A stretch of 64,000 nt of DNA from Luteibacter sp. (GTDB taxonomy: Bacteria > Pseudomonadota > Gammaproteobacteria > Xanthomonadales > Rhodanobacteraceae), in NCBI RefSeq assembly GCF_009912395.1, contig NZ_WNDO01000024.1:26332-90331 (forward strand), written 5' to 3'. Both the position numbers and the translations under genes were made by a program. The notes under the pieces are model-generated. The model was given only the letters and a program-made list of their open reading frames with translations, was not told where the DNA came from and did not search any database. Positions 10,099 through 18,288 of the stretch are shown here, piece by piece (within the stretch, counting starts at the first letter, position 1; each line of letters begins with the position of its first letter).

Positions 10099-10881
10099 CT
10101 ATAGCCGAAGCGGGTCCACGCTCGCGCGAAGAACCGCCAGAAGGCGCGCCGCGTCGTCGCCGAACTGACGGATGGCCTCGTCCAGGCGTGCGCTTCGGCC
10201 ATGCACGATGATTTCGTCCTCCAGGCGCTGGCCGATATCGGCCAACGTGGTCGCCTCGGCCAGCCCCAGCACACCGGCCACCCGGTGTAGCCATGCCTGC
10301 AACGGTGTCGCTTCGCGGGCCGCGAGCAGTGGGCCGAGGGCTTCCAGGTCGCGGGCCAGGGTTTCGTCGAGCAGGCGTACGAGGGTGCGTAGGGCTTCCT
10401 GGCTACCCAGCGAAGCGCGTAGCGCGTCGATATCGACATCGAGCGTGGCGAAGGCGATCGCCATCTCAAGGATCACGTGCCGCCGTCCGTCGTCGTCTAC
10501 CTCCCGAAACAGCATGCCGCCGTGGCGTTTGGCCAGCGCGACCGAGCGTCGCCAGGTGCGCAGCGACATGGGACGCGTGCCGGCGAGGGTGATGTGGATG
10601 CGTTGGTACGCCGGATCCTCGACGACGACATCGGCGTAGAGCGCGATGTGCCGGCGGCCGTGCAGTCGTCCCTTGCTCACCAGCCGCACGACGATGGCGC
10701 GAATGCCGTCGAAGGGACCGCGCAGGGCGGGTGAGAGTGCGGGATCGGTTTCCACCAGGACGATGGCAGGATGGTCGCGGAAACGAAGGAGCAGGGCGGG
10801 GAGGTTGCCGCGATGCGCGGATGTGCCGCGATGTGATCGCCGTCGACCCAGATACCGGCACAATCGTGACAGGATCGGCAT
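10099..10881 (-). CDS. RcsD-like protein: degenerate ATPase-like segment plus HPt domain
   Basis: 260 residues from an ATG reading MPILSRLCRYLGRRRSHRG. Two parts can be seen. Residues about 40-145 look like a worn histidine-kinase ATPase lobe: the tail SVALAKRHGGMLFREVDDDG resembles the 'KRLVELHGG...' end of HATPase domains, but the N, G1 and G2 boxes are not recognisable. Residues about 160-260 form a four-helix HPt-like domain with candidate phospho-His199 in LQAWLHRVAGVLGL. The divergent neighbour is an RcsB-like regulator, which strengthens the HPt reading. No transmembrane helix or sensor domain is present, unlike enterobacterial RcsD. The frame is open upstream to 10,959 but that would run into the neighbour's leader. 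Confidence 0.6.
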   Translation of the reverse strand: MPILSRLCRYLGRRRSHRGTSAHRGNLPALLLRFRDHPAIVLVETDPALSPALRGPFDGIRAIVVRLVSKGRLHGRRHIALYADVVVEDPAYQRIHITLAGTRPMSLRTWRRSVALAKRHGGMLFREVDDDGRRHVILEMAIAFATLDVDIDALRASLGSQEALRTLVRLLDETLARDLEALGPLLAAREATPLQAWLHRVAGVLGLAEATTLADIGQRLEDEIIVHGRSARLDEAIRQFGDDAARLLAVLRASVDPLRL

Positions 10882-10961
10882 GATTGTGCTCAACTTCCGG
10901 CCCCTTTGGCCATGGCAGGCCAGCACGCACAGACGGACACGGCAATGGAGGAAGGACACTC

Positions 10962-11606
10962 ATGGGATATCGCGTCATCGTCGCCGACGATCATCCCGTG
11001 GTGCTCAAGGGCGTGGCACTGGCCCTGGCCAGGAACGAGCTGGCCGAAGTGGTGGGCGAGGCGCTGACCCCCGAGGCCCTTCTCGACCTTCTGGCCACCG
11101 TGCCATGCGATGCCCTGATCACCGACTTCAGCATGCCCGGAGAGCAGGAGGACGGTTTCGCCTTGCTGGCGGAGATCGGCCGCCGGCACCCCGACTTGCC
11201 CGTCATGGTGATCACCACCCGCGCCAATCCGGCCTTGTATCGGGAAATTCTCGCCACGGGCGTGCGCGCCTTGATCGGCAAGGCCGGCGATACACGGGAT
11301 ATTCCGGAGGCGCTGTTCCGGGTCATGGCCCGGCCGACCTATACCTATGTCGGCTCGTCGGTCAGGGCGCTGCTCGAACAGCGCTATGAGCTTCCCCAGG
11401 GAAGCCCGGGTACGCTGGCGGCGCTGTCGCCGCGCGAGGTGGAGATCCTGCGGCTGTTCGCCGCGGGCAACAGCGTCACGGACATCGCCCGCGCCACCGG
11501 TCGCGGGCTGTCCACCATCAGCCAGCAGAAATCCAGCGCGATGCGCAAGCTGCGGCTGGATTCCGATGCGGAAATCTTGGAGTACATCGACCATCTGCGT
11601 TTCTGA
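10962..11606 (+). CDS. RcsB-like NarL/FixJ-family response regulator
   Basis: 214 residues. The receiver has the acidic pair Asp9-Asp10 (VIVADDHPVVLKG), phospho-acceptor Asp55 in ITDFSMPGEQEDGF, and Lys in ALIGKAGDTRD. The LuxR-type HTH is LSPREVEILRLFAAGNSVTD, then TISQQKSSAMRKL. The long loop after SMPG and the QQKSSAM recognition helix are characteristic of RcsB rather than generic NarL proteins. GGAGGAAGG precedes the ATG. Divergent from an HPt-domain protein that may phosphorylate it; targets are unknown. Confidence 0.88.
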   Translation: MGYRVIVADDHPVVLKGVALALARNELAEVVGEALTPEALLDLLATVPCDALITDFSMPGEQEDGFALLAEIGRRHPDLPVMVITTRANPALYREILATGVRALIGKAGDTRDIPEALFRVMARPTYTYVGSSVRALLEQRYELPQGSPGTLAALSPREVEILRLFAAGNSVTDIARATGRGLSTISQQKSSAMRKLRLDSDAEILEYIDHLRF

Positions 11607-11786
11607 GGCCTCCCCGTGCGTGAGGGGCGCAAGATAGCCAGCGCGCCAGGGGGCCTGACATGGAAGAAATCTCAAAAATCGGTCCTTTTTCGGACCCGTC
11701 ATCCACGCCCGGTTGACCTCGGAGTCAGGTCGGCGAATTACAATGCCCCCCTTGCGTGCCATGGGGCACCGACAGGAGACGCCTTG

Positions 11787-13427
11787 GTGAGTGCGAAGAT
11801 CAACCCGTTGGCGGGCAAACCGGCGACGGAAGGCAAGCTCGTCGACCTTGGCGCGCTGGTCGCGGCCTACGCCGACTTGAGGCCCGATCCCTCGGTTCCC
11901 GAGCAGCGCGTGGCCTTCGGTACGTCCGGCCATCGTGGCAGCTCGTTCGAGCGCTCGTTCAACGAATGGCACGTGCTTGCCGTGGTCCAGGCCATCTGCG
12001 AGTACCGGAAGCAGGCCGGCGTGGACGGTCCGATCTACGTCGGCATCGACACCCATGCGCTTTCGCAGCCCGCGTTCGAGAGCACCCTGGAGGTGCTTGC
12101 CGCCAATGGCGTCGAGACCCAGGTCTCCACCGGCGGCGAGTACACGCCCACCCCGGCCGTGTCGCACGCAATCCTGGTGCACAACCGGGGGCGCCAGAAA
12201 GGGCTGGCCGATGGCATCGTCATCACCCCGTCGCACAATCCGCCCGACAGTGGCGGCATCAAGTACAACCCCACCCACGGTGGCCCGGCCGATACGGATG
12301 CCACCTCGTGGATCGCGCGTCGCGCCAACGAATTGATCGAGGGCGGTCTGCGCGAGGTCAAGCGCATGCCGTTCGCGCAGGCCCTGAAAGCCGCGACCAC
12401 GCGCGAGTTCGATTTCCTGCAGCGCTATGTGGGCGACCTTGGCGACGTGCTCGATCTGGACGTCATCCGCGCCCATGGCGTGAGGATGGGCGTCGATCCG
12501 CTCGGCGGTGCCGGCGTGCACTACTGGGCCGCCATCGGCGAGCGGTATGGCCTGAACCTGACGGTGGTGAGCGAGACGGTCGACAAGACCTTCTCCTTCA
12601 TGTCGCTGGACTGGGACGGCAAGGTCCGCATGGACCCGTCGTCGTCCTATGCCATGCAGCGCCTGATCCACCTGAAGGACCGCTTCGACGTGGCCTTCGC
12701 CTGCGACACCGACCACGACCGCCATGGCGTGGTCGCGCCCAGCACAGGCCTGATGCCGGCGAACCATTACCTGGCCACGGCGGCCTGGTACCTGTTCCAG
12801 AACCGGCCGGGCTGGCGTGCCGACGCGGCGGTGGGCAAGACGGCCGTCAGCACGGGCCTGCTTGACCGCATCGCGGCCGACCTGAAGCGTCCGCTGCGCG
12901 AGGTGCCGGTGGGCTTCAAGTACTTCGTGTCCGGTCTGTTCGACGGCAGCCTCGGCTTCGGCTGCGAGGAAAGCGCCGGCGCATCCTTCTTGGCGAAGGA
13001 CGCCTCGGCGTGGTCCACCGACAAGGACGGCATCGTCGCGGCGCTGCTCGCCGGCGAAATGACCGCTCGCTTGGAGCAGGATCCGGGCAAGATCTATCGC
13101 AGCATCACCGACAGGCTCGGCGATCCGGCCAACGCGCGCATCGACGCACCGGCCAGCCACGCGCAGAAGCAGAAGCTGTCGAAGCTGGCGCCGGAGCAGG
13201 TGGCCTCGACGACCCTGGCCGGCGATCCCATCGTCGGCGTGACCAACCAGGCTGGCGGCCAGTCGATCGGCGGCATCAAGGTGATGTCGGAGCACGGTTG
13301 GTTCGCGGCGCGCCCCTCCGGCACCGAAGACATCTACAAGGTGTACGGCGAAAGCTTCCGCGGCAAGGAGCACCTGGCGAAGGTGCTGGAGGAAGCGCAG
13401 GCGATGGTCGACAAGGCGCTGGGCTGA
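11787..13427 (+). CDS. pgm: Phosphoglucomutase (alpha-D-glucose 1-phosphate specific)
   Basis: 546 residues from GTG, the same length as the E. coli enzyme, starting VSAKINPLAGKPATEGKLVD. It interconverts glucose-1-phosphate and glucose-6-phosphate, feeding glycogen, trehalose, nucleotide-sugar and central metabolism. Active-site pieces: FGTSGHRGSS, the phosphoserine loop TPSHNPPDSGG, metal loop DTDHDRHG, sugar-binding CEESAGASF, phosphate-binding RPSGTEDIYKVYGE. An ACAGGAGA ribosome site supports this start; an adjacent TTG three bases earlier is an equivalent alternative. Followed after five bases by the yjjX-type gene. Confidence 0.95.
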   Translation: MSAKINPLAGKPATEGKLVDLGALVAAYADLRPDPSVPEQRVAFGTSGHRGSSFERSFNEWHVLAVVQAICEYRKQAGVDGPIYVGIDTHALSQPAFESTLEVLAANGVETQVSTGGEYTPTPAVSHAILVHNRGRQKGLADGIVITPSHNPPDSGGIKYNPTHGGPADTDATSWIARRANELIEGGLREVKRMPFAQALKAATTREFDFLQRYVGDLGDVLDLDVIRAHGVRMGVDPLGGAGVHYWAAIGERYGLNLTVVSETVDKTFSFMSLDWDGKVRMDPSSSYAMQRLIHLKDRFDVAFACDTDHDRHGVVAPSTGLMPANHYLATAAWYLFQNRPGWRADAAVGKTAVSTGLLDRIAADLKRPLREVPVGFKYFVSGLFDGSLGFGCEESAGASFLAKDASAWSTDKDGIVAALLAGEMTARLEQDPGKIYRSITDRLGDPANARIDAPASHAQKQKLSKLAPEQVASTTLAGDPIVGVTNQAGGQSIGGIKVMSEHGWFAARPSGTEDIYKVYGESFRGKEHLAKVLEEAQAMVDKALG

Positions 13428-13432
13428 GCACG

Positions 13433-13981
13433 ATGTCGAACCGTCCCATCAAGGTGATCGTCGGATCGCGTAACCCGGTGAAGGTCGGCGCGGTGCGTAA
13501 CGCGCTGGTGCCGTTGTTTCCCGGTCGCACGGTGGATTGCGAGGGCATGCACGCGCCGTCGGGCGTGCCCGACCAGCCGATGACCCGAGCGGAGACCCGT
13601 GAGGGCGTGCTCAATCGCATGAACTACTGCCGCCAGCATGGCGGCGAGGCCGACTTCTACGTGGCGATGGAAAGCGGCGTGGACGTGACGGAGGACGGGC
13701 CAGGCAACTTCGGCTATGTCGCCATTGCCCACGCCGACCAGGTCTCCGTGGGCTGCACGGCATGGCTGCCCCTGCCGCCAGTGGTGTTCGAGGCGTTGCT
13801 CGACGGCGAGGAGCTGGGCCACGTCATGGACCGCCTGTTCGACACCGTCAACATCAAGCAGCAAGGTGGGGCGATCGGCCTGCTGACCGACGGCCATGCC
13901 ACCCGTGAGGGTGCCTACACCCAGGCGATGACGCTGGCCATGTCGCCTTTCCTGCATCCGGACCTGTACGGCGCGGATTGA
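13433..13981 (+). CDS. Inosine/xanthosine triphosphatase (YjjX/NTPase family)
   Basis: 182 residues. Family landmarks: VGSRNPVKVGAVRNAL at the N-terminus, GVPDQPMTRAETREGVLNRM, VAMESGVD, and QGGAIGLLTDGHATREGAYT. These house-cleaning enzymes hydrolyse non-canonical purine nucleoside triphosphates (ITP/XTP). The ATG lies five bases after the pgm stop, so co-transcription is likely. Ends just before a hairpin terminator shared with the convergent SDR gene. Confidence 0.9.
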   Translation: MSNRPIKVIVGSRNPVKVGAVRNALVPLFPGRTVDCEGMHAPSGVPDQPMTRAETREGVLNRMNYCRQHGGEADFYVAMESGVDVTEDGPGNFGYVAIAHADQVSVGCTAWLPLPPVVFEALLDGEELGHVMDRLFDTVNIKQQGGAIGLLTDGHATREGAYTQAMTLAMSPFLHPDLYGAD

Positions 13982-13985
13982 AAAA

Positions 13986-14012
13986 GGGGAGCCTGGCGAT
14001 GCCCGGCTCCCC
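13986..14012 (-). terminator. Rho-independent terminator of the SDR gene
   Basis: Perfect 8-bp stem GGGGAGCC/GGCTCCCC with an 11-base loop. On the minus strand it is followed by five U residues (AAAAA at 13981-13985 on plus). Sits eight bases past the SDR stop; it may also help end the convergent pgm-yjjX message. Confidence 0.8.
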
Positions 14013-14020
14013 TCAAAGGC

Positions 14021-14767
14021 TCAGCGCACGCCGCCCGATGCCCCGATCAGCTCGCCGGTGATCCAGCGGGCGTCGTCGGAGGCCAGGAAGGTCACGATCG
14101 GCGCGATGTCGTCCACCTGACCGATGCGGCCGAGCGACGCCTGACTGGCGGCCCAGGCCTCGAAATCCGTGCCCATGAAGCCGGCGGTATGGGTGCCCTC
14201 GGTCTCCACCATGCCCGGGTTGACGCTGTTGACGCGGATGCCACGGGCGCCGAATTCGCGGGAGAAGACGCCGGTGATGGCGTCCAGCGCGCCCTTGGTG
14301 CCGGTATAGACCGCGCTGCCGGCCGGGGTGATGCGGCTGACCGCCGAGCCGATGTTGACGATGCTGGCGCCCTCCTTGAGGTGGCCGATGGCCGCCTGGG
14401 TCACGAGGATGGTACCCAACACGTTGATGTCGAACATGCGGTGGAACTGCTGCTCGGTGGTTTCTTCCACGGGCGCCATCTCATAGACACCCGAATTGTT
14501 GACGAGGACGTCCAGACGTCCGAAATGCTCGATGGCGGCCTTCACCAGGCCCTCGGCCTCGGCCTGCTTCGAGACGTCGCCGCCCACCGCCACCGCCTTG
14601 CCGCCGGCCGCCTGGATCTCGGCGACGACCTTCTCGGCGCCAGCCTTGCTCGATGCGTAATTGACGATGACGGCCGCGCCTTCGGCCGCCAGCGACCTGG
14701 CGATGGCGGCGCCGATGCCCTTGGACGCGCCGGTGACGATGGCGACCTTGCTGGAGAGCTTGCTCAT
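14021..14767 (-). CDS. Short-chain dehydrogenase/reductase (SDR), 3-oxoacyl reductase-like
   Basis: 248 residues of the classical SDR type. NADP(H)-binding VTGASKGIGAAIARSL near the start, NNSG after strand 4, catalytic Ser in NIGSAVSRI, and Tyr/Lys in AVYTGTKGALDAITG. The ending LASDDARWITGELIGASGGV is the usual family tail. Substrate cannot be assigned: FabG-like, glucose-dehydrogenase-like and antibiotic-pathway SDRs look alike. Divergent from zwf; the 241-bp gap carries two inverted repeats. Confidence 0.92.
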   Translation of the reverse strand: MSKLSSKVAIVTGASKGIGAAIARSLAAEGAAVIVNYASSKAGAEKVVAEIQAAGGKAVAVGGDVSKQAEAEGLVKAAIEHFGRLDVLVNNSGVYEMAPVEETTEQQFHRMFDINVLGTILVTQAAIGHLKEGASIVNIGSAVSRITPAGSAVYTGTKGALDAITGVFSREFGARGIRVNSVNPGMVETEGTHTAGFMGTDFEAWAASQASLGRIGQVDDIAPIVTFLASDDARWITGELIGASGGVR

Positions 14768-14892
14768 GGATGCGTGTTCCTATCGAAGATGGAAAGGGGC
14801 AAGACGCCCCGTGGGACTTCGTGGTGAAGCCGCTGGACCCTGTCTTTGGGATGCATCTGCAGGCGTGTGATAGGCGGTCGCGCACAACACCT

Positions 14893-14907
14893 TTGAGCGT
14901 GGCTCAA
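14893..14907. promoter_or_regulatory. Inverted repeat TTGAGC-GTG-GCTCAA upstream of zwf
   Basis: Perfect 6-bp arms around a 3-bp centre in the SDR-zwf divergent region, 22 bp upstream of the candidate zwf -35 box. Shape fits a dimeric regulator site. It does not resemble the HexR consensus that I know for zwf genes. Confidence 0.35.
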
Positions 14908-14918
14908 CAGTGCATGCA

Positions 14919-14956
14919 GTTTCAGAGCTTGAAACAGGCCCCGGGTACCCTATTCA
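14919..14956 (+). promoter_or_regulatory. Candidate zwf promoter with overlapping inverted repeat
   Basis: TTGAAA (14929-14934), 16-bp spacer, TATTCA (14951-14956). The -35 box is embedded in a second perfect palindrome GTTTCA-GAGCT-TGAAAC (14919-14935), which would suit a repressor. Start codon of zwf is 53 bases downstream of the -10 box. Confidence 0.45.
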
Positions 14957-15008
14957 ATGGGACGTCCCCACGGCTTCGCGCCGTCACCTGAGCTTTTGGA
15001 ACCCGAGC

Positions 15009-16490
15009 ATGAGCACGCAGACCTCCCTCGAACCGGTCGATACCTTCGACTACGTCATCTTCGGCGCCACCGGCGACCTCACCATGCGCAAGCTGCTGCC
15101 GGCCCTGTATCGCCGGTTTGCCGAGGGGCAGGTGCCTGCGGAGTCACGCATCGTCGGTACGGCGCGGTCGGCGCTGGACGATGCGGCGTACCGCGAAAGG
15201 GCAGCGAAGGCGCTGGCCGAATTCATCGGCGACGATGAACGCGACGATGCGAAAGTGAACGCATTCCTCGGCATGGTTCACTATGTCAGCCTCAACGGCG
15301 CGGAGAGCGATGGCAACTGGGCCGGCTTGAGCGACGTGCTCGCGGGCGGCGAGGAACGGGTTCGCGTGTTCTATCTCGCCACGGCGCCCGCGCTGTATGG
15401 TGCGATCGCCGCCAACCTGGCGGAAAAGGGTTTCCGCACCGAATCGTCGCGCATCGTGCTGGAGAAGCCGATCGGCACCGACCTTGAGACCGCACGCAAG
15501 GTCAACGAGGACGTGGGCCGGCACTTCCCGGAGAACAGCATCTTCCGTATCGATCATTACCTCGGTAAGGAAGCGGTACAGAACATCATCGCGCTGCGCT
15601 TCGCTAATCCGATGCTGGAACGCATGTGGGATCGCGAGTCGATCGAGTACGTGCAGATCACGGCGGCGGAGACGGTCGGTCTGGAAGGTCGCGGCGGTTA
15701 CTACGACGGATCCGGCGCCCTGCGCGACATGATCCAGAACCACCTGCTGCAGGTGTTGACCGTGGTCGCCATGGAGCGACCGTCGTCGCTGGACGCCGAC
15801 GCGTTGCGCGACGAAAAGGTCCGCGTGCTGACGTCGCTGAAGCCGCTGGATCGCGACAACCTCGGTGCCAACGTGGCGCGCGGCCAGTATGTCGGTGGTA
15901 CGAGTGGCGGTAAGTCCGTGCCGTCGTACCGTGACGAACTGCCGGATGGCACGCCAAGCAAGACCGAGACCTTCGTGGCGCTGAAGGCCGAGATCGATAC
16001 GCCGCGCTGGAAGGGCGTGCCGTTCTACTTGCGCTCAGGCAAGCGCATGCCGCGCAAGCTCACCGAGATCGTCGTGCAATTCCGTGCCGGTGAGCCGGGC
16101 TTGTTCGGCGAGGCACGTCCGGGCAGTCGCCTGGTGATTCGCGTGCAGCCCAACGAAAGCGTCACCCTGCCGCTGTTCGTGAAGTTCCCGGGTAACGGTT
16201 TTGGGCTGGAAGAGGTCGACGCGTTGTCCAAGCTCGGCGATCCGGCGCGCATCCGTTTCCGCGACTCGTACGAAGGCCTGATGCTGGATGCGGTGAAGGG
16301 CAGTCCGGCGCTGTTCGTGCGTAAGGACGAGACCGAAGCCGCCTGGCGCTGGGTCACCCCGATCCTGGAAGGCTGGCGTGAGGATGCGCAGGGCCCTGAG
16401 GCGTATGAGGCTGGCACCTGGGGCCCGGCCTCGGCGCGTGAACTCCTGGAGCGCGAAGGTCACGCCTGGGTAGAAGACGTGGCGGCCTGA
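15009..16490 (+). CDS. zwf: Glucose-6-phosphate 1-dehydrogenase
   Basis: 493 residues. First enzyme of the oxidative pentose phosphate and Entner-Doudoroff routes: glucose-6-phosphate plus NAD(P)+ to 6-phosphogluconolactone. Nucleotide-binding FGATGDLTMRKLLPALY at residues 18-34, EKPIGTDLETA, and the active-site RIDHYLGKE near 178-186. C-terminal substrate domain carries FYLRSGKRMPRK. The start MSTQTSLEPVDTFDYVIFGA agrees with the family; the open frame upstream is non-coding leader. No pgl or edd gene follows, so zwf stands alone here. Confidence 0.96.
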   Translation: MSTQTSLEPVDTFDYVIFGATGDLTMRKLLPALYRRFAEGQVPAESRIVGTARSALDDAAYRERAAKALAEFIGDDERDDAKVNAFLGMVHYVSLNGAESDGNWAGLSDVLAGGEERVRVFYLATAPALYGAIAANLAEKGFRTESSRIVLEKPIGTDLETARKVNEDVGRHFPENSIFRIDHYLGKEAVQNIIALRFANPMLERMWDRESIEYVQITAAETVGLEGRGGYYDGSGALRDMIQNHLLQVLTVVAMERPSSLDADALRDEKVRVLTSLKPLDRDNLGANVARGQYVGGTSGGKSVPSYRDELPDGTPSKTETFVALKAEIDTPRWKGVPFYLRSGKRMPRKLTEIVVQFRAGEPGLFGEARPGSRLVIRVQPNESVTLPLFVKFPGNGFGLEEVDALSKLGDPARIRFRDSYEGLMLDAVKGSPALFVRKDETEAAWRWVTPILEGWREDAQGPEAYEAGTWGPASARELLEREGHAWVEDVAA

Positions 16491-16532
16491 GGTACGTCCA
16501 TCGCGGACACGGTCCGCTCCCACTCCTTCGGC

Positions 16533-16578
16533 TGTAGGAGCGCGCTTGCGCGCGATCGCGCGCAAGCGCGCTCCTACA
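16533..16578. repeat. REP-like extragenic palindrome, copy 1 (back-to-back arms)
   Basis: Perfect 46-bp palindrome: arm TGTAGGAGCGCGCTTGCGCG (extended by CG), centre AT, and its exact reverse complement. Lies in the 138-bp gap between convergent zwf and a MocR gene. The same arm recurs at 37,796 and 59,951. It could also act as a bidirectional transcription terminator or mRNA-stabilising hairpin. Confidence 0.9.
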
Positions 16579-16628
16579 AGGGCGTGGGCAGCACGGGTGG
16601 TTCAGACCAGCACGTCAGGCCCTTCCTG

Positions 16629-17981
16629 TCACTCCAGCAACTGCGCCAGCCGATCGAGACCTTGCTTCAACCGGTGACGCTCCTTCACTCCGCCCAGGGA
16701 CACGCGTATGGCCTCGCCGCCGGACGGTTCGGGGCGGAACGCATCCGACGGTGTCACCGCCAGGCCTTCCCGTCGCGCTGCGGTGGTGAGCGCCGTGGCC
16801 GTCCAGTGTGAGGGCAGGTCGAGCCAGAGGTGGATGCCGCGCTGCAATGGTCCTTCCAGCGCTAGCGCGATATGTGCGACGCGCTGGCGCTCTGCCGATT
16901 CCGCCCGCACGCCTTCAAGCACCTGTTTGGCGGTGCCGTCGTGAATCCATTGCGTGGCGATCGAGGTCATCAACGGGGTGGCCATCAGGGTCACCGCACG
17001 CAGGTGGCTGAGGAAGGCCGAGCGCGCCGCACCATCGGGCACCGCGACATAGGCCGTCCGCAACCCGGGGGAAAGCGCCTTCGAAAGCGTGGCGATGTAG
17101 TGCGTATGGGCGGGTATGCGCCGGGCGAGCGGCGCGGGAGCGTCGCCTGCGAGCGCCCAATAGGGATCGTCCTCGATCAGCCGTAGTCCTGCCTTTTCAA
17201 TCGCGGAGGCGATGGCATCTCGTCGCTGTTCCGGCATCGTGTCCGCCGTCGGATTGCGCAGGGTGGGATTGAGATAGACCACCGTCGCGCCCGTGCGCTG
17301 GGCCATCTCGACCAGGGCCTCCGGCAACATGCCGTCACAGTCCGATGCCACCGTCGCCAGCGTTCTGCCCAGGCGCGCCGCGACAGCGAGGGTGCCGGGG
17401 TATAGCGTCGGCTCCACCAGGATGGTGTCGCCCGGCGCGGTCAGCGCCAGGACGATGCCGGCCAGCGCGGCCTGCGCCCCGGGGCAGGTGACGATCCGCT
17501 GCGTATCCACGGGGCCCAGCATCGGGTAGAGCCACGCCGCACCGGCGGACCGGTCGGCGTCGCTGCCGCCGCCGGGCTGGTAGCTCATCAGGGCATGGAT
17601 GTCGGCATGGGTCAGCACCTGGTCGATGCCATGGCGGAGCAGGGTGGCCAGGTCGATGCCGAGCGGCGGGGGTGGCAGGTTCATGCCCAGGTCCACCACC
17701 TGTCCCGTATCGAAGCGCGGTGCGGACACGAAGCTGCCGAGCGCGCCACGCGCGTGCAGCAGGTTGCGTTCGCGGGCCTCGGTGTACGCGCGGGTCACCG
17801 TGGTCAGGTCGATGCCGAGCAGGTTGGCCAGTTCGCGCTGTGGAGGCAGGCGGTCGCCCGGGCGAAGCCTGCCGTCGGCGATTGCGCGTTCGATGAACCG
17901 CATTACCCGGAGATAGCGAGGGCCTTCCTCATCGAAAGCGGCCTTCCAGTCGATATCTTGTATGGATCTTGTCCGCGCCAT
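16629..17981 (-). CDS. MocR-type regulator / GntR-aminotransferase fusion (second copy)
   Basis: 450 residues. GntR winged helix at residues about 20-85 (MRFIERAIADGRLRPGDRLP, then RELANLLGIDLTTVTRAYTE), then a class I aminotransferase-like PLP domain. PLP lysine lies in ATLSKALSPGLRTAY, with IEDDPYW carrying the pyridine-binding Asp. Distinct from the MocR at 7.3 kb (low visible similarity outside motifs). No divergent target gene is adjacent; a 17-bp palindrome lies just upstream and could be its operator. Confidence 0.9.
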   Translation of the reverse strand: MARTRSIQDIDWKAAFDEEGPRYLRVMRFIERAIADGRLRPGDRLPPQRELANLLGIDLTTVTRAYTEARERNLLHARGALGSFVSAPRFDTGQVVDLGMNLPPPPLGIDLATLLRHGIDQVLTHADIHALMSYQPGGGSDADRSAGAAWLYPMLGPVDTQRIVTCPGAQAALAGIVLALTAPGDTILVEPTLYPGTLAVAARLGRTLATVASDCDGMLPEALVEMAQRTGATVVYLNPTLRNPTADTMPEQRRDAIASAIEKAGLRLIEDDPYWALAGDAPAPLARRIPAHTHYIATLSKALSPGLRTAYVAVPDGAARSAFLSHLRAVTLMATPLMTSIATQWIHDGTAKQVLEGVRAESAERQRVAHIALALEGPLQRGIHLWLDLPSHWTATALTTAARREGLAVTPSDAFRPEPSGGEAIRVSLGGVKERHRLKQGLDRLAQLLE

Positions 17982-18005
17982 CGTGTGCTAATGCATGGGT
18001 ATATT

Positions 18006-18022
18006 GGCGCATAGTATGCGCC
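18006..18022. promoter_or_regulatory. 17-bp palindrome upstream of the MocR gene
   Basis: GGCGCATA-G-TATGCGCC, perfect 8-bp arms with a single-base centre, 25 bp upstream of the MocR start codon. The position suits autoregulation by a GntR-type DNA-binding domain. Confidence 0.4.
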
Positions 18023-18047
18023 GCATCCCGATTCGCATGCATACAAG

Positions 18048-18077
18048 AAGGCCCCGCCGTTCGCACGGCGGGGCCTT
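18048..18077 (-). terminator. Hairpin terminator after the DUF2384 gene
   Basis: Perfect 13-bp stem AAGGCCCCGCCGT/ACGGCGGGGCCTT with a 4-base loop TCGC, eight bases past the DUF2384 stop. The minus-strand tail CTTGT is only moderately U-rich. On the plus strand a run of five T follows, so it may work in both directions. Confidence 0.75.
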
Positions 18078-18085
18078 CGTGTTTT

Positions 18086-18283
18086 TCAGCTCTGGCGCTT
18101 GTCGATGATCGATTCGAGCAGTTCGACCACGCGTTCGCCCTGGCCGTCGAACACCAGTTCCAGCGCGGTACGCCCTTCGAGTTCTTCGATGGGCGTGTTG
18201 TTGATCCAATCCCACACCGCCTGGCGGCTCGGCTCGATGCCGTGCGCGAGGGTGGCGATGCGTCGCATGATGCCAACGGCCAT
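18086..18283 (-). CDS. DUF2384 (MbcA/ParS/Xre antitoxin C-terminal) small protein
   Basis: 65 residues, MAVGIMRRIATLAHGIEPSR onward. The part AVWDWINNTPIEELEGRTAL and the following ELVFDGQGERVVELLESI match the toxin-binding domain of Xre/MbcA/ParS antitoxins (the 'A..WL..P...L.g..pl.l....G...v...L' pattern). The usual N-terminal helix-turn-helix is absent, and no RES-domain toxin gene is next to it, so calling it an antitoxin would go beyond the evidence. Six bases before its start ends the MipA gene, so the two may be co-transcribed. Confidence 0.65.
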   Translation of the reverse strand: MAVGIMRRIATLAHGIEPSRQAVWDWINNTPIEELEGRTALELVFDGQGERVVELLESIIDKRQS

Positions 18284-18288
18284 GATGG

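Noticed and set aside
14840..15008. HexR site at zwf
   Set aside because: The known TGTAxT-type HexR palindrome is not present; the repeats seen are of a different sequence.
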